Positions 23,081 to 32,850 are shown, numbered from the stretch's first letter. The stretch is DNA of 64,000 nt from an uncultured Flaviramulus sp. (GCA_947487155.1 CANKVS010000001.1:1-64000), one strand, 5' to 3'. A program made the numbers and translations. Notes: generated from the sequence alone by a model not told the origin.

Positions 23081-24616
23081 ATGAAACAGTTATTCTTGCC
23101 TATTATCGCTGTTTTCTTTGGATTAAATATTATAATAGCGCAAGATGTAAATCAAACTAAAAGTTTAGATACTACCAATCATAATAGTATTGATCAAACA
23201 TCAATTGTTACAGATCACTCGAACTCATTACAAATCAACTCAGAAGTTACTGAAACTAGTAAACCAGCAGTAACAGCATCAGTTGCATCAAACTCTATAA
23301 TCCCAAGTCAAGGGTTCTCATTTAATAGTATTTGGCGAGGTATTTTAGGAATGTTATCCTTAGTTTTTATCGCATTTCTTTTTAGTAGTAACAGAAAAGC
23401 TATTGATTGGAAAATTGTTGGTATGGGTTTAGCTACTCAATTAATTTTAGCAATATTAATTCTAAAAGTTCCATTTGTAAAAGCTATTTTTAGATACTTA
23501 GGAAAAGCCTTTAATAAAGTTTTAACCTTTACCGAAGCAGGTTCTAAATTTCTTTTTGGTGCATTTTCTAGCGGAGAAATAGAAAGCCCTTTAGTTAATT
23601 TTGCTGTATCTATTTTACCTACAATAATATTTTTTTCTGCTTTAACTTCTGTTCTATTTTATTTTGGTATTATTCAAAAGGTAGTAAAAATTTTGGCATG
23701 GTTATTAACCAAAATACTAGGTATATCTGGTGCAGAAAGCTTAAGTGTCGCTGGTAATATTTTCTTAGGACAAACCGAAGCTCCTCTAATGATTAAGGCT
23801 TATTTAGAAAAAATGAATAAGTCTGAGATGCTATTAGTTATGATTGGTGGTATGGCAACCGTTGCCGGTGGCGTATTAGCTGTTTATATTCAATTTTTAG
23901 GTGGAGATGATATACTCTTAAGAGAATATTTTGCAAGTCATTTATTAGCAGCATCTGTAATGGCAGCCCCTGGGGCTATTATTATTTCAAAAATATTATA
24001 TCCACAAACTGAAATTGTTAATACAGATGTTAGGGTTTCTCAGGAAAAAATAGGCTCTAATATATTAGATGCTATTGCTAACGGCACAACAGAAGGCTTA
24101 AAATTAGCAGTAAACGTAGCTGCAATGCTATTAGTTTTCATTGCCTTTATTGCCATGATTAATTATGGTTTATTAAAATTAGGCACTATCGGAAACATTA
24201 ATGATTGGGTTGCCAATAATAGTCCATATAGTAATCTTTCCTTAGAATCAATTTTAGGATCTATTTTCGCACCACTTATGTGGCTAATTGGGGTCGCAAA
24301 AGAAGACACTATGATGATGGGACAATTAATTGGTATCAAGTTAGCTGCTAGTGAATTTATTGGTTACATGCAATTAAAAGAATTAAAGAATGTAGCTAAC
24401 ATTACGCATCTTAATTACGAAAAATCTATAATCATGGCAACTTATATGTTATGTGGGTTTGCGAATTTTGCATCTATTGGTATTCAAATTGGAGGTATTG
24501 GTTCGCTCGCACCAGGGCAACGCAAAACACTTTCTAAATTTGGGATGAAAGCTCTATTGGGAGGTACAATTGCTTCTTTAATATCTGCTACTATTGCAGG
24601 AATGATAATTGGCTAA
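23081..24616 (+). CDS. Concentrative nucleoside transporter (CNT family)
   Basis: The product is a 511-residue inner-membrane Na+ or H+ coupled nucleoside importer. An N-terminal signal peptide (residues about 1-20, ending IIA-QD) and a Ser/Thr/Gln-rich extracytoplasmic tail (about 21-80) precede the membrane core. The core has GNIFLGQTEAPLMIKAYL and MATVAGGVLAVYI, the gate hairpin motifs of CNT proteins, followed by PGAIIISKIL and GFANFASIGIQIGGIGSLAPGQR. The tail before the core is not part of the bacterial prototype NupC but occurs in Bacteroidetes. It salvages nucleosides; thyA lies downstream. Confidence 0.93.
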   Translation: MKQLFLPIIAVFFGLNIIIAQDVNQTKSLDTTNHNSIDQTSIVTDHSNSLQINSEVTETSKPAVTASVASNSIIPSQGFSFNSIWRGILGMLSLVFIAFLFSSNRKAIDWKIVGMGLATQLILAILILKVPFVKAIFRYLGKAFNKVLTFTEAGSKFLFGAFSSGEIESPLVNFAVSILPTIIFFSALTSVLFYFGIIQKVVKILAWLLTKILGISGAESLSVAGNIFLGQTEAPLMIKAYLEKMNKSEMLLVMIGGMATVAGGVLAVYIQFLGGDDILLREYFASHLLAASVMAAPGAIIISKILYPQTEIVNTDVRVSQEKIGSNILDAIANGTTEGLKLAVNVAAMLLVFIAFIAMINYGLLKLGTIGNINDWVANNSPYSNLSLESILGSIFAPLMWLIGVAKEDTMMMGQLIGIKLAASEFIGYMQLKELKNVANITHLNYEKSIIMATYMLCGFANFASIGIQIGGIGSLAPGQRKTLSKFGMKALLGGTIASLISATIAGMIIG

Positions 24617-24618
24617 GA

Positions 24619-25227
24619 ATGATCTCAATCATCAAACATAAATCTTATATTTTACTATTATTTCTTCTAATCATCTCTTGTAAATCATATGAAATTCCAA
24701 GACATGATGAAAACCTTAAAACTTTTTTTGAAAATACTGAAATAGACAATTTAAATTATATAGTTTCCAGATTTGAGAATCAATTGCAGAAAGAGTTACA
24801 TTCAAATATCAATTCAAATGATTTCTACAACAATTTTATTAATAATGATAATAACTCAATTATAGACAGCAAAAAACTTAGAAATAACATAATAATTTTT
24901 TGTTATGCTTTAAACGAGGATTCCAATTTAATCTGGGAAATTAAAAATATTTCTATCACCTCTTATCATACATATGAAAGAAAAAAATACAGAGAGTTTT
25001 CATTTAATATAGATTCTAAATATATCCATTTTCTTGAAAATTTTAGTAAGACAAATAAACATGTAGAAAACTATTTTCATTTCATTAAAAAAAACAATCG
25101 ATTTCCATCTTCACCTCTTTTGATAAAAAACATAGTAGCTAATAAAGAAATTAACAGATATTCTGCTCTTGATTTTAAATCTAGACTTCTAATTGCAATT
25201 CACTACCTCTCTCAGAATTTAGATTAG
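24619..25227 (+). CDS. Lipoprotein of unknown function
   Basis: This is a 202-residue protein with a lipoprotein signal: ILLLFLLIISC, Cys 21. The mature part is rich in Asn, Lys, Tyr and Phe (NSNDFYNNFINNDNNSIIDSKKL) and is predicted mostly helical. No domain is recognised. It starts 2 bp after the nucleoside transporter stop, so it probably shares its transcript. The codon use is more AT-rich than in its neighbours, which may mean recent arrival or fast evolution. Confidence 0.7.
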   Translation: MISIIKHKSYILLLFLLIISCKSYEIPRHDENLKTFFENTEIDNLNYIVSRFENQLQKELHSNINSNDFYNNFINNDNNSIIDSKKLRNNIIIFCYALNEDSNLIWEIKNISITSYHTYERKKYREFSFNIDSKYIHFLENFSKTNKHVENYFHFIKKNNRFPSSPLLIKNIVANKEINRYSALDFKSRLLIAIHYLSQNLD

Positions 25228-25322
25228 TTAATAACTTTTCATATTATTAAAGAACAGAATCTATAAAATTCTACTCTTATTCTTTATTTTTATCACATAA
25301 TTTTTTAATCTAAATATTAGTT

Positions 25323-25350
25323 TCTTCCCTTTGGGAAGACGGAAGATGGG
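25323..25350 (+). repeat. Dispersed hairpin repeat, copy at thyA start
   Basis: TCTTCCC-TTT-GGGAAGA is a perfect 7-bp stem (25323-25339), followed by CGGAAGATGGG up to the base before the thyA ATG at 25351. It is nearly identical to the copies at pdhB and inside hutU, all in the sense of the host gene. Confidence 0.8.
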
Positions 25351-26175
25351 ATGAAACAATATCACGACCTTGTAAAACACGTTTTAGAAAACGGCAACGA
25401 AAAAGAAGATCGCACAGGAACAGGAACTAAAAGTGTTTTCGGGCATCAAATGCGTTTCGATTTAAGTGAAGGTTTCCCGATGGTTACCACAAAAAAACTA
25501 CACTTAAAATCTATAGTTTACGAACTTCTTTGGTTTTTAAAAGGCGATACAAATATTAATTATTTAACCGAAAACGGTGTGCGTATTTGGAATGAATGGG
25601 CAGATAAAAATGGGGATTTAGGCCCTGTTTATGGTCACCAATGGCGTAATTGGAATAGTGATGAAATCGATCAGATTAAAGAAGTTATTGATACATTAAA
25701 AAACAATCCAAATAGTAGACGCATGCTGGTTTCTGCGTGGAATCCATCTGTGTTACCAGACACTTCAAAATCTTTTGATGAAAACGTGGCTAATGGCAAA
25801 GCAGCACTCCCGCCATGTCATGCGTTTTTCCAGTTTTATGTGGCTAATGGTAAATTATCTTGTCAGCTCTATCAACGTAGTGCCGACATCTTTCTAGGTG
25901 TACCTTTTAATATTGCGTCCTATGCTTTATTTACCATGATGATGGCTCAAGTTTGTGGTTATGAGGCTGGAGAATTTATCCACACTTTTGGAGATGCTCA
26001 TATATATAGTAATCATTACGAGCAATTAGAGTTGCAATTATCTAGAGATTTAAAACCATTACCAAAAATGATTTTAAACCCAGATATTACAGATATTTTT
26101 GATTTCGATTTCGATGATTTCACTTTGGTTGATTACAACCCGCATCCACATATAAAAGGCGTTGTTGCTGTTTAG
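25351..26175 (+). CDS. thyA: Thymidylate synthase
   Basis: It converts dUMP and methylene-tetrahydrofolate to dTMP and dihydrofolate. Its 274 residues fit the family. The active-site Cys is C156 in [25 protein letters not shown] (21-31), the phosphate-binding [12 protein letters not shown] (121-132), and [20 protein letters not shown] and HIYSNHYEQ are all intact. A hairpin repeat ends directly at the start codon, so it replaces any normal leader. A dihydrofolate reductase fusion gene lies 1.8 kb downstream, with two unrelated genes between them. Confidence 0.98.
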   Translation: MKQYHDLVKHVLENGNEKEDRTGTGTKSVFGHQMRFDLSEGFPMVTTKKLHLKSIVYELLWFLKGDTNINYLTENGVRIWNEWADKNGDLGPVYGHQWRNWNSDEIDQIKEVIDTLKNNPNSRRMLVSAWNPSVLPDTSKSFDENVANGKAALPPCHAFFQFYVANGKLSCQLYQRSADIFLGVPFNIASYALFTMMMAQVCGYEAGEFIHTFGDAHIYSNHYEQLELQLSRDLKPLPKMILNPDITDIFDFDFDDFTLVDYNPHPHIKGVVAV

Positions 26176-26181
26176 AATTTT

Positions 26182-27356
26182 ATGAGGAAAATATTATTAT
26201 TATTTATCATTATTTCAAATTTTTGTTTCTCTCAAAAAACGAAATATAATTTCAACATTCCAAGATTTAAAGACAGTCCTAAAAATATGTCTGTCAATTT
26301 AAAAAAGATTGATTTAAAAAGAAGAACACAAGAATATATTGCAAAAAATATTGATAAAGAATTTGTGAAAAAATACTTTAGAGTAAATGATTCTATTGAA
26401 TTTAACATGGAGTTTTTAATTGAAGCAAATGGAGAAATAGCTACCAATAAAATATTTATTCACACTAAATCTGAAGTTTTTAACACAGAAATTAAATCTA
26501 TTATTTTAACACTACCAAAATTCATCCCTCCTGTTGCCTTAATTAATAAAAAACCATTCTCTTATGTATTAAATTTTTCACCAGAATTTTATGTTAACTC
26601 TCAAAATGAATTTAATCCCATCTATAGAGAGGAATTACCTTCGGTTAGACTCAATTTATTTAAAGACGAACTTAAAAATAACATTGAATTTCAAAAGATA
26701 AAAATGGATATTATCCGCGTATAAATGCTTTAGCTTATTTTTCTACTTCAAATGATACTTTAATCAAAAAAATTAGAGTTTTTTCTGAATATAATTTTAC
26801 AATAGACAAAATAACTAAATATCTTAAAGACCTATATCAAGATTCGACATTCAAGTACATTAATGATTTAAAAAAGAATAAAAATTATGCTCTACCCTTT
26901 AGAATAAACATAAATGAAAAATCTAAAAATGACGAAACATATCCTATTCCCCAAGAAGCTCCTATTTATCCAGGGTGTGAAAGTAAAAAGAATAATCAAA
27001 CTAAAAGATTATGTATGTCAAAAAAGATTAACACGTTCTTAAACAAAAAATTTAACACTAAAGTCATTTCTAAATCTAATTTAATTGGTCGGCAAAGAAT
27101 TAATATTATATTTAAGATTAATAAAAAAGGAGAAATAATTGACATACAATCCAGAGCTCCTCATCCAAGTCTTGAAAAAGAAACAGAACGCGTGATAGGT
27201 TTACTCCCAAAAATGATAAAACCTGGAATAACTAATGGGAAGCCTGTAACCTCAAATTATTCTTTACCAATAATATTTGATATTTCTGAAGGAAAAAAGC
27301 ATAATCCGTTTAAAACAGCATTTCCAGAGAATTATATAATCCATCATAGAAATTAG
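26182..27356 (+). pseudogene. TonB C-terminal-like secreted protein, split by a -1 frameshift
   Basis: Two open frames are parts of one gene. The first (26182-26724) has a signal peptide (MRKILLLFIIISNFCFSQ) and one TonB-C-like repeat (LIEANGEIATNKIFIHT...IILTLPKFIPP). The second ATG is at 27015, but its frame is open back to 26703. Reading from 26703 gives NGYYPRINALAYFSTSND, then APIYPGCESKKNNQTKRLCM, KKINTFLNKKFNT and a second TonB-C-like repeat. The frames meet at ATAAAAATGG (26697-26706), where one missing A explains the shift. The intact product would have about 391 residues. It could be a real mutation or a sequencing indel. Confidence 0.8.
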
Positions 27357-27368
27357 AAATACAACTAA

Positions 27369-27404
27369 AAAAAGTGCCTTCAATTAATTATGAAAGCACT
27401 TTTT
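27369..27404. terminator. Bidirectional terminator after the frameshifted gene
   Basis: AAAAAGTGC (27369-27377) pairs with GCACTTTTT (27396-27404), with an inner TCA/TGA pairing (27380-27382 with 27391-27393). It serves the convergent genes on both sides. Confidence 0.75.
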
Positions 27405-27424
27405 CGTTTTATATTCAGGTTAAA

Positions 27425-27721
27425 CTATAGATTTAACACCCCATTTTCTGCAGATGCAAAATCATTCCATGCATAAGCATCAGCTTGATCGTCATTAACA
27501 AAGTTACCATCAACAACATATCTAAACTCATAAGAGTTATCTTTTTCTAAATCTAAAGTCCCTTTAAACGTTCCATTTTTCAGTTTCTTAAGTGCTGTAG
27601 TTTTTGTATTCCATTCATTAAAAGTTCCAGCAACAGTAACCTCTTTTGCGTTTTCGGCGGGTACAGAAAATGTTACTTTACATATAGGTTTACTTTTTAA
27701 ATATTGTTTTTTAATAGCCAT
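27425..27721 (-). CDS. CBM48-type (isoamylase early set) glycogen-binding-like protein
   Basis: This is a 98-residue single-domain protein: KVTFSVPAENAKEVTVAGTFNEWNTKTTALKKLKNGTFKGTLDLEKDNSYEFRYVVDGNFVNDDQADAYAWNDF. V-A-G-T-F-N-E-W and Y-E-F-R-Y-V-V-D-G are the signatures of the AMPK-type glycogen-binding / isoamylase early-set beta sandwich. It has no signal peptide and no catalytic domain. It probably binds glycogen or acts as a small regulator of glycogen enzymes. No glycogen genes are nearby. A 16-bp LacI-like palindrome lies 208 bp upstream. Confidence 0.9.
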   Translation of the reverse strand: MAIKKQYLKSKPICKVTFSVPAENAKEVTVAGTFNEWNTKTTALKKLKNGTFKGTLDLEKDNSYEFRYVVDGNFVNDDQADAYAWNDFASAENGVLNL

Positions 27722-27928
27722 AATTCTAATTTTAAAGTGTTGTTTTACAGGGCAAATTTATAAAACAATACACGATACTATAGCATTAAACATACTTTAG
27801 GCTAAAGAATTATCAATTTAATACCTATAGCTTTACATTTATTTAAACTATACAAAATACACTTACAATATTTAATAGATTATCATTTCAAAAACACAGT
27901 TTTATAATTGATTTTCAACGACTTTCAA

Positions 27929-27944
27929 ACGAAAACGTTTTCGT
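27929..27944. promoter_or_regulatory. LacI-family-like operator palindrome
   Basis: ACGAAAACGTTTTCGT is a perfect 16-bp palindrome with a central CG. This form is typical of LacI/PurR-family operators; the E. coli PurR box is very similar. It sits between the divergent CBM48 and 2TM-DHFR genes, 71 bp before the latter. No LacI-family gene is in the window. Confidence 0.45.
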
Positions 27945-28014
27945 CTTTCAAGCTCACAATTAAGATTATAAATTCGCTAAAAAAGTTTTAACTTTACAGG
28001 AATTAATTAGTACT

Positions 28015-28929
28015 ATGTTCGGAAGAAAAAAATCAATCCCGCAAATAGATAAAGATCAGTTAGAGCTTATTGAAAATGCTCAAAAACGCATTAAACAAAA
28101 GAAACGATTATATGTTCATTTCGTTATATTTTTAATTGGTGCTTTATTTTTAATAGTAGCAAATACCGTTCTTGGTATAGCTGAAGATTTTAAAATTTTT
28201 GAGATCGATTGGTTTGTATTTGCCATTCTTTTATGGCTATTCTTTTTTATTTATCATGCTTTCAATGTATTTATTACCCATAAATTTATGGGTAAAGCTT
28301 GGGAACAAAAACAATTAGATAAACTTGTCGCAGTTCAACAACATAGAATAGAGCAACTAAAAAACAATTTAAAAAAAGAGGCACCGCTTATTGCAGAAAG
28401 CTACCTTTATAACGACACTCTAAATAAAAAAGAAAAAACATCTAATCTCACTATAATAGTTGCGGCCGCACAAAATGATGCTATTGGAAAAGGCAATAAA
28501 TTAATTTGGCATTTAAGCGACGATTTAAAACGTTTTAAAAACCTAACCAACGGGCATCATATTATTATGGGGCGTAAAACATTTGAAAGTTTTCCTAAAC
28601 CATTGCCTAACAGAACACACATTGTTATTACGCGTCAAGCTAACTATAAAGTACCCGAAGGTGTTATTGTTGTTAATACTTTAGAAGCTGCTATTGATGC
28701 TACAAAAACAGATGAGCAACCATTTATTATTGGAGGTGGCGAAATATACAAGCAATCGCTGGCTATATCTGATAAAATTGAATTGACTCGTGTTCATGAA
28801 AATTTTGAAGCCGATACCTTTTTTCCAAAAATTGATTTATCTGTTTGGAAAGAAACGGCTAACACATTTCATACTAAAGATGATAAACACAAGCACGAGT
28901 TTTCATTTTTAACTTATGAAAGATTGTAA
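28015..28929 (+). CDS. 2TM domain fused to dihydrofolate reductase
   Basis: This is a 304-residue fusion. Residues about 15-105 match the 2TM domain: a charged helix (LIENAQKRIKQKKRLYVHF), two membrane helices (about 33-55 and 65-88) and HKFMGKAWEQKQLDK. Residues about 143-304 are a complete dihydrofolate reductase: IIVAAAQNDAIGKGNKLIWHLSDDLKRFK, HIIMGRKTFESFPKPLPNRTHIVITR, PFIIGGGEIYKQSL and ADTFFPKID. DHFR regenerates tetrahydrofolate used up by ThyA. The single continuous frame means the enzyme would be tethered to the inner membrane. DHFR is normally a free 160-residue protein. Confidence 0.9.
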   Translation: MFGRKKSIPQIDKDQLELIENAQKRIKQKKRLYVHFVIFLIGALFLIVANTVLGIAEDFKIFEIDWFVFAILLWLFFFIYHAFNVFITHKFMGKAWEQKQLDKLVAVQQHRIEQLKNNLKKEAPLIAESYLYNDTLNKKEKTSNLTIIVAAAQNDAIGKGNKLIWHLSDDLKRFKNLTNGHHIIMGRKTFESFPKPLPNRTHIVITRQANYKVPEGVIVVNTLEAAIDATKTDEQPFIIGGGEIYKQSLAISDKIELTRVHENFEADTFFPKIDLSVWKETANTFHTKDDKHKHEFSFLTYERL

Positions 28930-29029
28930 TTAAAATTAGCTTTATAAAACACTGTTTAACACCAAAACGCAAACAGTGTTAATCCTTGTTACAGTTGAGA
29001 AAACAGTATTACAACCAATACACATACTT

Positions 29030-29644
29030 ATGATTGCATTTCTCCATACATCTAAAATTCATATTGATAAATTTGAACGCTTAGTAAAAAAAAATAATCC
29101 TAAAATTTCTATTAAACATGTTGTAAACGAAGATTTGCTAAGCTATGCCATAAAAAAAGGAAGTACCGATAGTGTTAATTTTAAAAAAGAAGTTTCTACC
29201 ATTAAAAACCTAAATCCAAAGTTAATTATCTGCACCTGTTCAACCTATGGCGAAGAGTGTGATAAAACAAATTTTATTGAAAGAATAGACCAACCAATTG
29301 CCAACTATTTAGTTTCAAACTTTAAAAAAATTGGTTTAGCATATACCGCAAGCTCAACTAAAGTGGTAAGTAAAAATTTAATATTAAAAATAGCAAAAGA
29401 AAAGAATAAGAACATAGAAATTGTAAACTGTGATTGTTCATCTTCATGGAAATACTATGAAACAAATAATTTTAACAGCTACGCAAAATCAATCGCTGAT
29501 AAAATTAAAACTATTGAAAACGATGTTGAAGTTATATTTTTAGCTCAAGCATCTATGGAAGGCTGCAAGGAATTTTTAAATGATTTTTCAAATAAAATTT
29601 ATTCAAGTCCAGAATTTGGAATAAAAGAATATCTAAAAAAATAG
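29030..29644 (+). CDS. Asp/Glu racemase-like family protein
   Basis: I choose the ATG at 29030, giving 204 residues starting MIAFLHTSKIHIDKF. A GTG 18 codons upstream (28976) adds an unlikely tail. ICTCSTYGEEC (near residue 68) and IFLAQASMEGC (near residue 177) are where the two catalytic Cys of Asp/Glu racemase-type enzymes fall. NCDCSSSWKYY lies between them. Fold and residues suggest a cofactor-independent racemase, decarboxylase or isomerase, with the substrate undefined. The FAD protein gene begins 28 bp later. Confidence 0.72.
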   Translation: MIAFLHTSKIHIDKFERLVKKNNPKISIKHVVNEDLLSYAIKKGSTDSVNFKKEVSTIKNLNPKLIICTCSTYGEECDKTNFIERIDQPIANYLVSNFKKIGLAYTASSTKVVSKNLILKIAKEKNKNIEIVNCDCSSSWKYYETNNFNSYAKSIADKIKTIENDVEVIFLAQASMEGCKEFLNDFSNKIYSSPEFGIKEYLKK

Positions 29645-29672
29645 CCTATTCTATTTTCATTAATTTCGTAAC

Positions 29673-31229
29673 ATGGTAAAAGAGATTCAGCTTCGCATAT
29701 CACTTAAAGAGGAAGCTTATAAAGATATTCTATTAATAAAATCGGCTCAAGCCTTAGCTATTGATAAAAGTGATATTACTGGTATAAAAACGCTTCGAAA
29801 ATCTATTGATGCTAGAAAACCTAAAATTATATTCAATTATAAAGTTGCTGTTTATATTCGTGAAGCATTATCAAAAAAATCAGACTATCAATTTGATTAT
29901 AAAGATGTTTCAAAAGAAAAACCAATCCACATTATCGGGTTTGGTCCTGCTGGTATGTATGCCGCTCTACGTTGTATTGAGTTAGGTTTTAAGCCTGTTG
30001 TTTTAGAGCGTGGTAAAAATGTAAAAGATAGACGTCGCGATTTAAAAGCCATTAATCAAGACCATTTTGTAAACGAAGATTCTAATTATTGCTTTGGTGA
30101 GGGGGGAGCTGGCACGTATAGCGATGGCAAACTGTATACCAGGAGTTTAAAACGTGGTGATGTTCGACGCATTTTTGAAAATCTGGTATTTCATGGTGCT
30201 ACAGATCAAATTTTAGTAGATGCGCATCCGCATATAGGCACTAATAAATTACCCAAAGTTGTTAGGAATATTCGTGAAACTATTTTGAAATATGGTGGCG
30301 AAATTCATTTTGAAACTCGCGTTACAGATTTTACAATAAAAAACAACAAAATACAAGCCATTCAATTATTAAATGGTGAGGAATTAAACGTTGAAAACGT
30401 CATTTTAGCAACAGGACACTCTGCAAGAGATATTTACTATTTATTGCATAAAAAACAAATAGCTTTAGAAGCAAAATCGTTTGCTATGGGTGTTCGGGTG
30501 GAGCATCCACAGCATATTATCGATTCCACACAATACCATTGTACAGGCGAGCGCGATGCACTTTTACCAGCAGCATCGTATAGTTTAGTGCAACAAGTAA
30601 ACGACAGAGGTGTGTACTCGTTTTGTATGTGCCCTGGCGGATTTATTGTTCCTGCTGCCACAGCTAATGGCGAGGTAGTAGTTAATGGTATGTCGCCCTC
30701 TAAAAGAAATAACTTATTCGCAAATTCGGGCATTGTTGTAGAAATTAATGCTCATAAAGATTTATATAAATACGAGCAATTTGGTGTTTTAAAAAGCTTA
30801 GAATACCAGAAAAATTTAGAGCGTTTAGCATTTACTGCTGGCGGGCGCAGTCAAGTTGCACCAGCTCAACGCTTAACCGATTTTGTTGAAGGCAAATTAT
30901 CTACAGACTTAAATCCTACTTCTTACCAACCTGGTTTAAAATCGGCACCATTACATTCTTTATTACCTAAATTAATAGGCAGTAGATTACGCAAAGGTTT
31001 TGAAGCTTTCGGGCGAAAAATGAAGGGTTATTATACCGAAGAAGCAAATATTGTTGGTGTAGAATCCAGAACCTCATCACCAGTAAATATTCCCAGAAAA
31101 AATACTTTAGAGCACCCTCAAATTTCAAATTTATACCCTTGTGGCGAAGGCGGGGGTTATGCTGGTGGTATTATATCTGCTGCTATGGATGGCGAACGTT
31201 GTGCTGAAGCTGCTGTTAAAGGGTTTTAA
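29673..31229 (+). CDS. NAD(P)/FAD-dependent oxidoreductase (COG2509-like)
   Basis: The product is a 518-residue cytosolic flavoprotein. An N-terminal alpha/beta domain (residues 1-85) is followed by an FAD Rossmann motif IHIIGFGPAGMYAALRCIELGFKPVVLERG (near 90). CFGEGGAGTYSDGKLYTR and the C-terminal YPCGEGGGYAGGIISAAMDGERCAEA (near 492) complete the FAD site. Family members are uncharacterised dehydrogenases found in many bacteria. The length is typical. It may be co-transcribed with the racemase-like gene. Confidence 0.9.
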   Translation: MVKEIQLRISLKEEAYKDILLIKSAQALAIDKSDITGIKTLRKSIDARKPKIIFNYKVAVYIREALSKKSDYQFDYKDVSKEKPIHIIGFGPAGMYAALRCIELGFKPVVLERGKNVKDRRRDLKAINQDHFVNEDSNYCFGEGGAGTYSDGKLYTRSLKRGDVRRIFENLVFHGATDQILVDAHPHIGTNKLPKVVRNIRETILKYGGEIHFETRVTDFTIKNNKIQAIQLLNGEELNVENVILATGHSARDIYYLLHKKQIALEAKSFAMGVRVEHPQHIIDSTQYHCTGERDALLPAASYSLVQQVNDRGVYSFCMCPGGFIVPAATANGEVVVNGMSPSKRNNLFANSGIVVEINAHKDLYKYEQFGVLKSLEYQKNLERLAFTAGGRSQVAPAQRLTDFVEGKLSTDLNPTSYQPGLKSAPLHSLLPKLIGSRLRKGFEAFGRKMKGYYTEEANIVGVESRTSSPVNIPRKNTLEHPQISNLYPCGEGGGYAGGIISAAMDGERCAEAAVKGF

Positions 31230-31344
31230 TAGTGTTGCTAAACATATAAATTGAAATATTTTTCATAAATTTCAACTTAATTTTTCATTATCAATTAATC
31301 AATACAATAACAGTCATATAAACACCTCGAAAACAATTATAATT

Positions 31345-32826
31345 ATGGGTAAAAAATCAGAAAAAAAACAACTAAATACAAATAGCCCTCGTCGCGATTT
31401 TATAAAAAAAAGTGCATTAACATTTGGAGCTATAACAATTGTTCCTAGCCATGTGCTTTTTGCAAAATCTGAATTAAGAAACGCTAAAGGCGAACTTCTA
31501 AGAAGAGCATCTGTAGTTCCTAGCGATAAAGTAAATATGGCTTGTTGTGGTATTGGCAACAGGGGTGGACAAATTATGAATGATTTAAAAAACACGGGGC
31601 TTGTAAATTTCGTTGCACTTTGCGATACAGATATGGGGGCAGCACATACCTTAAAAAGTATAGAGGCTAACCCAAGAGCAAAACGATTTCAAGATTTTAG
31701 AGAATTATTTGACAAAATGGAAAATGAATTTGATGCGGTTAGTGTTGGCACTCCAGATTTTTCACACTTTCCAATTACCATGCTCGCAATGTCTAAAGGA
31801 AAACATGTTTATGTTGAAAAACCATTAGCTAGAACCTTTAATGAAGTTGAGCTTTTAATGAACGCTGCAAAAAAATACAAGGTAGCTACACAAATGGGAA
31901 ACCAAGGACATTCTGAAGCTAATTATTTTCAATTTAAGGCTTGGACTGAAGCAGGAATTATTAAGGATGTCACCAATATTACAGCCCATATGAATGGAAG
32001 ACGACGCTGGCATGGTTGGGACACGTCTATGACTAATTTCCCAAAAGGTGAAACAATTCCAGAAACACTAGATTGGGACACATGGTTAACAACTGCGCAA
32101 CACCACAATTATAACAAAGACTTTATAAACGGGCAATGGCGTTGTTGGTACGATTTTGGAATGGGAGCTCTAGGCGATTGGGGAGCTCATATTATGGATA
32201 GCTTTCATGAGTTTTTAGATTTAGGCTTGCCTTACGAGGTTAATCCTGTTCACATAGAGGGACACAACCCAATATTTTTCCCTCAGGCATCTACCTTAGC
32301 TTTTAAGTTTCCTAAACGAGGTAAAATGCCTAAAGTTACTGTAACATGGTACGATGGTTTAAACAATATTCCAGAAATTCCTGAGGGTTATGGAACTTCA
32401 AAATTAGATTCAAATATCCCCGCTGCAAGTAACGGTAAAATACAACCTTCCGCATTAAATCCAGGTAAGATAATTTACAGTAAAGATCTTATTTTTAAAG
32501 GAGGTACGCATGGTAGCACACTATCAATAATTCCAGAAGATAAAGCAAAAGACATGCAATCTAAATTACCTGAAGTTCCAAAAAGTCCATCTAATCATTT
32601 CGCAAATTTCCTTTTGGCATGCAAAGGTGAAGAAGAATGCCGTTCGTCATTTGATGTTTCAGGACCTTTAAGTCAAGTATTCACCTTAGGTACGTTAGCA
32701 CAACGCTTAAACACCAAATTAAAGTTTAATCGTAAGAAAAAGAAAATTACTAATAATAAATTGGCAAATCAACTACTTGTTGGTGCTCCACCAAGAAAAG
32801 GTTGGGAGGAATTCTATAAGCTTTAA
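31345..32826 (+). CDS. Tat-exported Gfo/Idh/MocA-family oxidoreductase
   Basis: The product has 493 residues. A twin-arginine signal SPRRDFIKKSALTFGAITIVP (about 12-32) sends a folded, cofactor-loaded enzyme to the periplasm. The NAD(P)-binding domain follows (NMACCGIGNRGGQIMNDL), then the catalytic EKP motif in HVYVEKPLARTFNEVELLMNAAKK. The C-terminal half has the Gfo/Idh/MocA beta-sheet domain and WRCWYDFGMGALGDWGAHIMD, seen in Tat-type members of Bacteroidetes. It probably oxidises or rearranges a sugar or glycoside. The substrate is not identifiable. Monocistronic. Confidence 0.93.
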   Translation: MGKKSEKKQLNTNSPRRDFIKKSALTFGAITIVPSHVLFAKSELRNAKGELLRRASVVPSDKVNMACCGIGNRGGQIMNDLKNTGLVNFVALCDTDMGAAHTLKSIEANPRAKRFQDFRELFDKMENEFDAVSVGTPDFSHFPITMLAMSKGKHVYVEKPLARTFNEVELLMNAAKKYKVATQMGNQGHSEANYFQFKAWTEAGIIKDVTNITAHMNGRRRWHGWDTSMTNFPKGETIPETLDWDTWLTTAQHHNYNKDFINGQWRCWYDFGMGALGDWGAHIMDSFHEFLDLGLPYEVNPVHIEGHNPIFFPQASTLAFKFPKRGKMPKVTVTWYDGLNNIPEIPEGYGTSKLDSNIPAASNGKIQPSALNPGKIIYSKDLIFKGGTHGSTLSIIPEDKAKDMQSKLPEVPKSPSNHFANFLLACKGEEECRSSFDVSGPLSQVFTLGTLAQRLNTKLKFNRKKKKITNNKLANQLLVGAPPRKGWEEFYKL

Positions 32827-32850
32827 AGAAAATACAAAACGAATAGCATA

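Noticed and set aside
26697-26706. Programmed -1 frameshift at the A-run of the TonB-like gene
   Set aside because: The heptamer A-AAA-ATG is a poor slippery site since the A-site tRNA would not re-pair well. A simple lost base is more likely.
30437-30733. Open frame antisense to the FAD oxidoreductase gene
   Set aside because: The sense strand holds intact FAD motifs; the antisense frame has no support.
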